From Mesorhabditis belari (Eukaryota > Nematoda > Chromadorea > Rhabditida > Rhabditidae), in the NCBI GenBank assembly GCA_958450365.1, contig CAUEEP010000935.1, positions 1,032,001 to 1,096,000 of the forward strand: DNA of 64,000 nucleotides. Direction: 5' to 3'. Every line of letters begins with the position of its first letter. Within the stretch, counting starts at the first letter, position 1. The position numbers and the translations under genes were made by a program. Below the pieces are notes generated by a model that saw only the letters and a list, made by a program, of their open reading frames with translations, made no database searches and was not told the DNA's origin. Of the stretch, positions 58,372-64,000 are shown piece by piece.

Positions 58372-61300
58372 ATGGAGTTTCGAATCGAGAATTTACCTCG
58401 ATTAGCCGCTTTCTCATTCAAGGATTATCTATTCTGTGGTGAGTTTCATTTACCATTTTTTGAGGGAAATCAATTTTTAGCAAAAGGTTCGTATATTGAA
58501 AGATATGAAGTGGAAAATGGGGAAGTTCGTATCGGAAGAAAATTTGGTCCGATCGAGGAGAAAGGCTGTGAAATTGGACAAATCGCTGGATCGTCCACGT
58601 CGGGTGAGTTTTGGAGAAAAAATCTATTCAAGATCACGATATTCAAGCAGTAGAAGGATAAAATGGATATCTATTCCACAAGCAGTAGAAGGATAAAATC
58701 TCATTTTTGAATTTTAGTGAACGTGTTTTTCACCTGTGGACACTCGCTATATTGGCTTTCAACGTTGGAGCTGTTGACCTCCTCAAACGACACCAATGTT
58801 ATACCAAAAAGAGCTCATAAACAGTGTCGTATCGCGCATATTCGACCATTTGACAATCAGGTATTCTTTGAACTTTTGATTGATTTTAGTTGATTGTTTG
58901 CAACAACGTAGCAACCTTCTAAACATATCGAAAAGAGCATTTGCCCACAAAACGTAGAACTCACAATTAGCAAATGACTTTTGTTCAGGATTTTTTGACC
59001 TTTTGAGTTTTAGACTGTGATGCTGATCTACTCTAATTCAGCGATCGACCTTTGTTCAGCTCAAGATCCAGAGGGAACCCTCAAAGCCATCCCACCACAA
59101 AAATCCGTTCAAATGTGAGTCTCAATGCAGGGTGCGTGAAAAGTTTTGTCCCCTCCTGAAAGACCACTTTTACGATGTTTTATAAAGTTTTCAAGACTCA
59201 AAACCTACAAAATTAGAATTTTCCAGTATTTTTACGCTAGAAAATTGTTTCATATTTTCTATTTTACTCATATAGAAAATTTTATAGATATTTTTATGAT
59301 AACATTTGAGGTACCCTCTAATCGCAGACCTAAATAGTTTCCTAGCTTCGTAGCAATTTAGAATTTGGTATTTTCAAAAGTTTTAGAAACTATTTAGCTA
59401 TAAAAACAGTTTGTTAGAATTTATTCCCGGTTTTGAATTTGCGGTTGTACTCGTCCCCATTTAAGGTCCCTCTTCAGATTGAAATATTGTTGTGCAGTTT
59501 TGAGGTCTGACGTAGTTTTGGTCACCTCTTTTCAAAAAAACCCTGATTGTAGAAGCCAAATTTCATACGGAACTATGGCTAGCCTGATGTGAATAATGCT
59601 AGAAAGTCCTCAGGACCATGTTTTAGTAGCTAAATGGTCATTTAAAAAAGTGTTTAAGAAAGCTATGTACCTGCGACCAGAGGGTACCTCAAATGTTGTC
59701 ATAAAAAGTTCTAAAATTTTCTATATGAGTAAAATAGAAGATATGAAACTATTTACTAGCGTAAAAATACTTGAAAAATCTAATTTTGTAGGTTTTGAGT
59801 CTTGGAAACTTCATAAAACATCGTAAAAGTGGTCTTTTAGGAGGGGACAGAACTTTTCACGCACCCCATATACACTTTTGCCTAAATATTGCAAGATGAA
59901 CTAAACTTTATAAAGCAAGCTAAACTTGTGTTGCAGAATGGGTGCCACATCGGATGGAGAAAACTTTGAGAAGTGTCGAGTCCTTCTGCACACATATCTT
60001 GGCTCGATGATGCTGTTGATGCCTGGAAGAGAGGATTTTCCCTCGATCACTTATGATGGATCACCGGTGGGGCAAACTTTTTAGATTATTTTATAAGCAT
60101 TTTACATTTAACGGACTTATGATTAGTTCAATCATGAACTAACTTTATTCAGGGGATGACTTTCGATGCACTGATTGCGGGACATCTCTGCTTCTCGATT
60201 CACGACGATCGTTCGCTTCGAGTTTGGGATCTAGACGTAAAATCATTTGGCTGTTTCATGCTTAATATCTTTTTTGTAGAATCAGAAGTTGAACACATCG
60301 ATAGCTCACGAGTTTGGGCATATGGCAAGGTTATCTAGCTTTTTCCTGAATTTTTGAAAAAACTGTTCTAGACCATTTTCGCTTTGCATCAATGAGAGGA
60401 CAATGACGATTTACACAGCAGGGAATGATGAGGTTCGAGAAGATTTATCTGACTTTAGTTAGAAATTTTAGTGACTTGTTCAATGATATTTTTCTCGGAG
60501 ATACATAAATTTTATATGGAATACAAAAAGTTAATTGATGAATTGAGCAAATTGAAAACCTCAACTCACTCTTTAGAAAATTCTTCGTTGGAACTGGGAT
60601 CCAAGAACGCAAAAACTAATTGCGACGGGTGAACGCACGATGAGCATCGGATCGATTAGGAAAATGGTTTTATGGAAACGAAAACTGGTTGGTAGAATAT
60701 AAAAGAAGCCATTTTGTTTGCGGTTTAATGAATTCCTTTCTTTAGAGCAGGTTATTTACTGACTTCTTTTAGATAATCGCTTCCGATGCTGGGTTCTTGT
60801 TGTCACTCGATCAAGAAGCTTTCGATTTCCCAATCACGGCAGGAAAAATCTCTAAAACGGTAAGTGGTACGCATTCTAAACGTATTTAAACTTCAATCAG
60901 TATAATTTGGCAATACATGTTTTTAGATCACTTCAATCCGCGCCGCTTGTTCACTTGGAAATGTCTCATTCTTAATCGATGAAAAAGGGTCAGAAAAGAT
61001 TACTTTGTATAAAAGTGGCTAGTGAACTTTATTTTTATAAAGAGTGCAAAAACTCTTATTAAATTTACGGGAAAAAATATTTAGCCAACTTCTCAAACTG
61101 ACCAAAGAAGACGCGCTGGATATTTCATTTTCCGATCCGGCATTCAAAATTCGATACTTTGCCTCGTCAAGCGGTTTCGAATCACAAGCGGACAAAATGG
61201 TGATCGCGTGGGGAGAAAAGGGAATCGTGGAAGCAGGTTTAGAATAAATATCTAGAGGTTAGAAAAAAAGAAATGTGAATCGGAACAAGAATCATAGCTT

Positions 61301-63967
61301 TAAATTTATTAAGCTTTAGTCTATCTAACTTCCAAGATTTCCAAGACAAAATTTAGCCACTTCAACTGTTCTCTATAAATCAACCGATCCTTCGTCTCGT
61401 TTGATTTCCGTTATTCGATGGGATCGCCTCCTTTTCGCGGCAACAAGCGATGACAAAATTGTGAGTTGAAGGAACAACAAATTTGTCTAACAAGATACAG
61501 TTTATTACCTTTTCATGCAACTTATGAAACAGTTTTCAGCTATGGATCCCGGTGGACGCGCATATTCCCTCACCATCTCCAAATTTCATCGATCTTCGTG
61601 TGCTTCGTGGCGGTATCTCGAAAAAGAATCCGTTCATCATCAATTGTGCGGCCGTTTTCAAAAGTGGATCGATGAATCATTGTTTATTTGGTTGGTTTAA
61701 GAAGTGAACGGCCAAAGTAAGCATTGAATAGCAATCGTTCAATTCACTCTCAAGCAACACATTCATCATTTCAATTCAGGATGTGCCAGTAGTCAACTAA
61801 TGTTGGTGTCGTTTGATGAGAACTTTGCACAAAGCGAGAAGATCAAGATTTTGGAGGTAGGTTCGCTTGTGATTTTGAGGTGAAGAATATCGACTCTTAA
61901 GTTCTCGGATATCAAAATGTTTACTTCAGATATGTCGGCAACAGCTAATTCATTATGAATATTTCTAGGCAACAAAACTCTTCAACGGTGATGCTGTGCA
62001 AGACCTGTGGGTAGAAGACGGACATTTGTATGCCTTGGGAAAATGCGGATACATGTTTATCTGGAGTTTCGATGTGGATTCGGGTAATTGAAAAGAGTTG
62101 GTTCTTCTAAAGTTTACGACGTTTTTAAGGTTTTTCTTGTTATTTCCTTGAGTTTTACTTTATTTTTATATGCAAGTTGATATTTTTTAAAAAAAATGAA
62201 TAAATGATATGATAAATCGAAAAAGGAACAGATACTGTATTCACAAAAGTTCTTCGAATTTCCTGAAACCAATCCACGTTAAAAGGGCGGCTCGTCAAAA
62301 GGGTGGTTTTGAAGTCAAATTCATACATCCTAATCTTTTTGTGGATGCAGGATCTGTTCCGTTTTCTATTGATCATAATTATTATTTTAAAAATATCAAC
62401 TTGCATATAAAAATAAAGTAAAACTCAAGGAAATAACAAGAAAGACCTCAAAAATCTCGTAAATTTTACAAGAACCAAAGAATTTACTCGAAAAATGAAA
62501 ATTTAGACATGGCAGAGTTTCATTTTCTACAACGAGTCTACGTTGGAATTGATTGGCCGTGCCGCTTCTTGCAGACAAATCACCAAGGAGAGCTGAAACG
62601 ACTCATTTTTGGGTTCAAAGCTGTGAGTTTTTCGATTTGAATTGCGCATAGCTGAAAGGATGTACTTGCCGGTTTTGAGCACAACTTCTTATACTATTTG
62701 TTAAATGTGTTAAACCTTTGAATAGATATTGTGAAGAACGATTTTCAGCTACAAACGAGCAAACTTTCAGAAAGTCGCAATTCTCTACGATCTCTCAACT
62801 CAAATGTGTGTCTGGCACAGTGATTGTGGTGGTGGAAATCGACAATGGAATGCCAATGTGCAAGGGGATTCCATTCAATTTGAGCATATTCGAAATCAGG
62901 TAAGCTTTCTCGAGGCTTTAAATCTTATCACTTTCAGTATACTTTGCGCTTTTATTAGGTTGAGTACTAAGTCTTTCATCCAAAATCATTTTCTAATTGA
63001 ATAAGTCTCAAACTACCAAATGAAATACGGTTTTTTTTTCATTAGATAACCCAATCATCTTTCTTGCAAATGGCTTTTGAAAGTTTTTGAAAAGCGTTGT
63101 TTTGAAGGCAAGAAGTCGAGTTTTCAAAAAAGATATGGTCCGATTGATGCTATTTGGACCGTTTCTTTCAATGAAACCTTTTTTGATGACAAAATAAAAA
63201 AGATAGCGCACAAAAAGTTAGGTCTACAACCAAAATTTCAGAATAATCCGTTTAGCGGTTTTCTTTATGTGCTCATTTTTCATTTTTTTAATACAAATTC
63301 CAGTTTTCGTTCTCGCAGATTATTCTAAATTATCTTTTTTTAAATGTCAAAAATAAGCATTTATAGTGAAAGAAAACGTTTGGTATTTGGTAGTTTGAGA
63401 CTCGTTCATTTAGATAATGAAATGAAGGGTGCAAGGCTTAGTACTCAACCTAATAGATACGATTTGTCACCGAGTCGAAGATCCACCATCCTCAGCTACT
63501 CGATCGAACATTGCATATTGGAAAGGTTTGTTGAAAAAATGGAGTAAGGGCTCTAATTTCGTTATATTAGGTTCTATTTTGTGAAGTGATTCCATCCGAG
63601 AATGGTTTTCATTTAATTTCCGCTGGTGCTGACAATCGTTTGGTGATTTCAAGCTACTCATCGGAGAGTAAGTAATTTTTGAATTTGATGCGAAGATGGA
63701 ATAAGTAATTTTTCTATACATTCTTGGTTCAAACTGTCAACCATTTCGACTTTTTTCAGATCAACTCATTGCCTTCCATGAACGGTTTGAAGCTGACGGA
63801 TTTGTCTCACTATCATTGTCGAGGTTAGTTTGAAAAAAAACTTCTACAAAATTTCCTTTTACAGAACGTCATCACCGAATCTTTTCCATCTGTTTGCCGG
63901 ATTGTCAAAAGGAAAATTGGTGATTTTCGACGTGAATCTGATTAAAAAAGTGAATGGAAGTGAGTGA
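58372..63967 (+). CDS. WDR6: WDR6-like WD-repeat protein, probably incomplete at the 3' end
   Basis: 21 exons join in phase (2127 bp, 708 residues): 58372-58438, 58481-58603, 58718-58860, 59014-59114, 59937-60066, 60153-60236, 60280-60329, 60372-60432, 60577-60687, 60773-60859, 60927-60988, 61085-61236, 61357-61460, 61540-61690, 61780-61856, 61969-62083, 62507-62622, 62771-62899, 63571-63667, 63760-63823, 63865-63967. WD-type blades include DDRSLRVWDLD, IAHEFGHMARPFSLCI, TIYTAGNDEKILRWNWD, DGHLYALGKCGYMFIWS and HLISAGADNRLVISS. CGGGNRQWN is the diagnostic WDR6 motif. WDR6 (yeast Trm734) partners FTSJ1/Trm7 to 2'-O-methylate the tRNA anticodon loop at position 34. The terminal TGA lies in GGAA|GTGAGTGA, an excellent donor, so the exon probably ends at 63959 and the gene runs on. 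Human WDR6 has about 1120 residues. Confidence 0.85.
59131..59872. mobile_element. 740-bp MITE in WDR6-like intron 4
   Basis: Terminal repeats GGGTGCGTGAAAAGTTTTGT CCCCTCC and GGAGGGGACAGAACTTTTCA CGCACCC. The arms continue inward for about 200 bp (GACCACTTTTACGATGTTTT, GAGGTACCCTCTAATCGCAG). It fills the 822-bp intron 59115-59936. Confidence 0.85.
62128..62460. repeat. fold-back element in WDR6-like intron 16
   Basis: TTTTCTTGTTATTTCCTTGA GTTTTACTTTATTTTTATAT is mirrored by the complement at about 62403-62445. The inner arms GATCAATAGAAAACGGAACAG type sequences pair across a short centre. It accounts for the long intron 62084-62506. Confidence 0.8.
62956..63455. mobile_element. mariner-like MITE in WDR6-like intron 18
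   Basis: Left TTAGGTTGAGTACTAAGTCT TTCATCC and right AAGGCTTAGTACTCAACCTAA. The arms include AGTCTCAAACTACCAAATG and the complement. The TTAGGTTG start is typical of mariner ends. The inside shares AAAAAGTTAGGT with 54256-54720. The donor at 62900 and acceptor at 63570 are outside it. Confidence 0.85.
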
Positions 63968-64000
63968 GAAGGTCAAGTTATAATAGAAAACTGGTAACCT

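Noticed and set aside
60156..60338. Unspliced reading through 60237-60279 giving SSRVWAYGK, which resembles a WDR6 motif
   Set aside because: It cannot be joined to the next exon in phase. Splicing out 60237-60279 gives IAHEFGHMARPFSLCI, which fits the WD blade and keeps frame to the end.

Overview
The window is nuclear DNA from a nematode, most likely a rhabditid. The reasons are intron-rich genes with very short introns (about 40-50 bp), acceptors of the TTTTCAG/TTTTAG type, AT-rich intergenic DNA, mariner/Tc1 relics and an lmd-3-type LysM-GRAM-TLDc gene. There are no bacterial-style operons. Almost all coding sequence is split into exons, so I rebuilt the genes by joining open segments that share reading phase across GT-AG (once GC-AG) introns. 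Exon coordinates are given in each entry.

Layout. 1-1100: two mariner 3' ends and a 12-bp minisatellite. 1160-2709 (+): 3' exons of a core-1 beta-1,3-galactosyltransferase-like gene. 3028-4540 (-): an F-box-like gene. 5442-5878 (+) and 6129-6611 (-): a convergent pair of small secreted cysteine-containing peptide genes, one with a perfect palindrome inside its coding exon. 7950-9814 (-): a gene matching only the C-terminal region of URB1. 9935-11350 (-): a complete nine-exon gene of unknown function. 11.4-15.5 kb: no gene, only fold-back elements and a Tc1 fragment.

15504-55307 (+) is one gene of about 40 kb, an OXR1/NCOA7/LMD-3 homologue. Its 31 exons join in frame to 1160 residues, ordered LysM, GRAM-like, disordered linker, TLDc. 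Two further in-phase candidate first exons (37461 and 49134) would give products of about 504 and 299 residues that keep the TLDc domain, the same logic as the short TLDc isoforms of mammalian OXR1 and NCOA7. Its introns hold most of the repeats: about 20 fold-back (MITE-like) elements, many minisatellites, a captured three-exon fragment of mitochondrial translation initiation factor 2, and several tRNA-like modules. 58372-63967 (+) is a WDR6-type WD-repeat gene (tRNA 2'-O-methylation cofactor), which probably continues past the window.

The most unusual signal is a set of tRNA-like (Pol III A-box/B-box) modules. None folds as a good tRNA. In at least two, the DNA between the A and B boxes has been replaced by a tandem array: about 13 copies of an 18-bp unit at 36.7 kb and 8 copies of a 24-bp unit at 37.8 kb. 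Two others carry smaller internal duplications in the same place.
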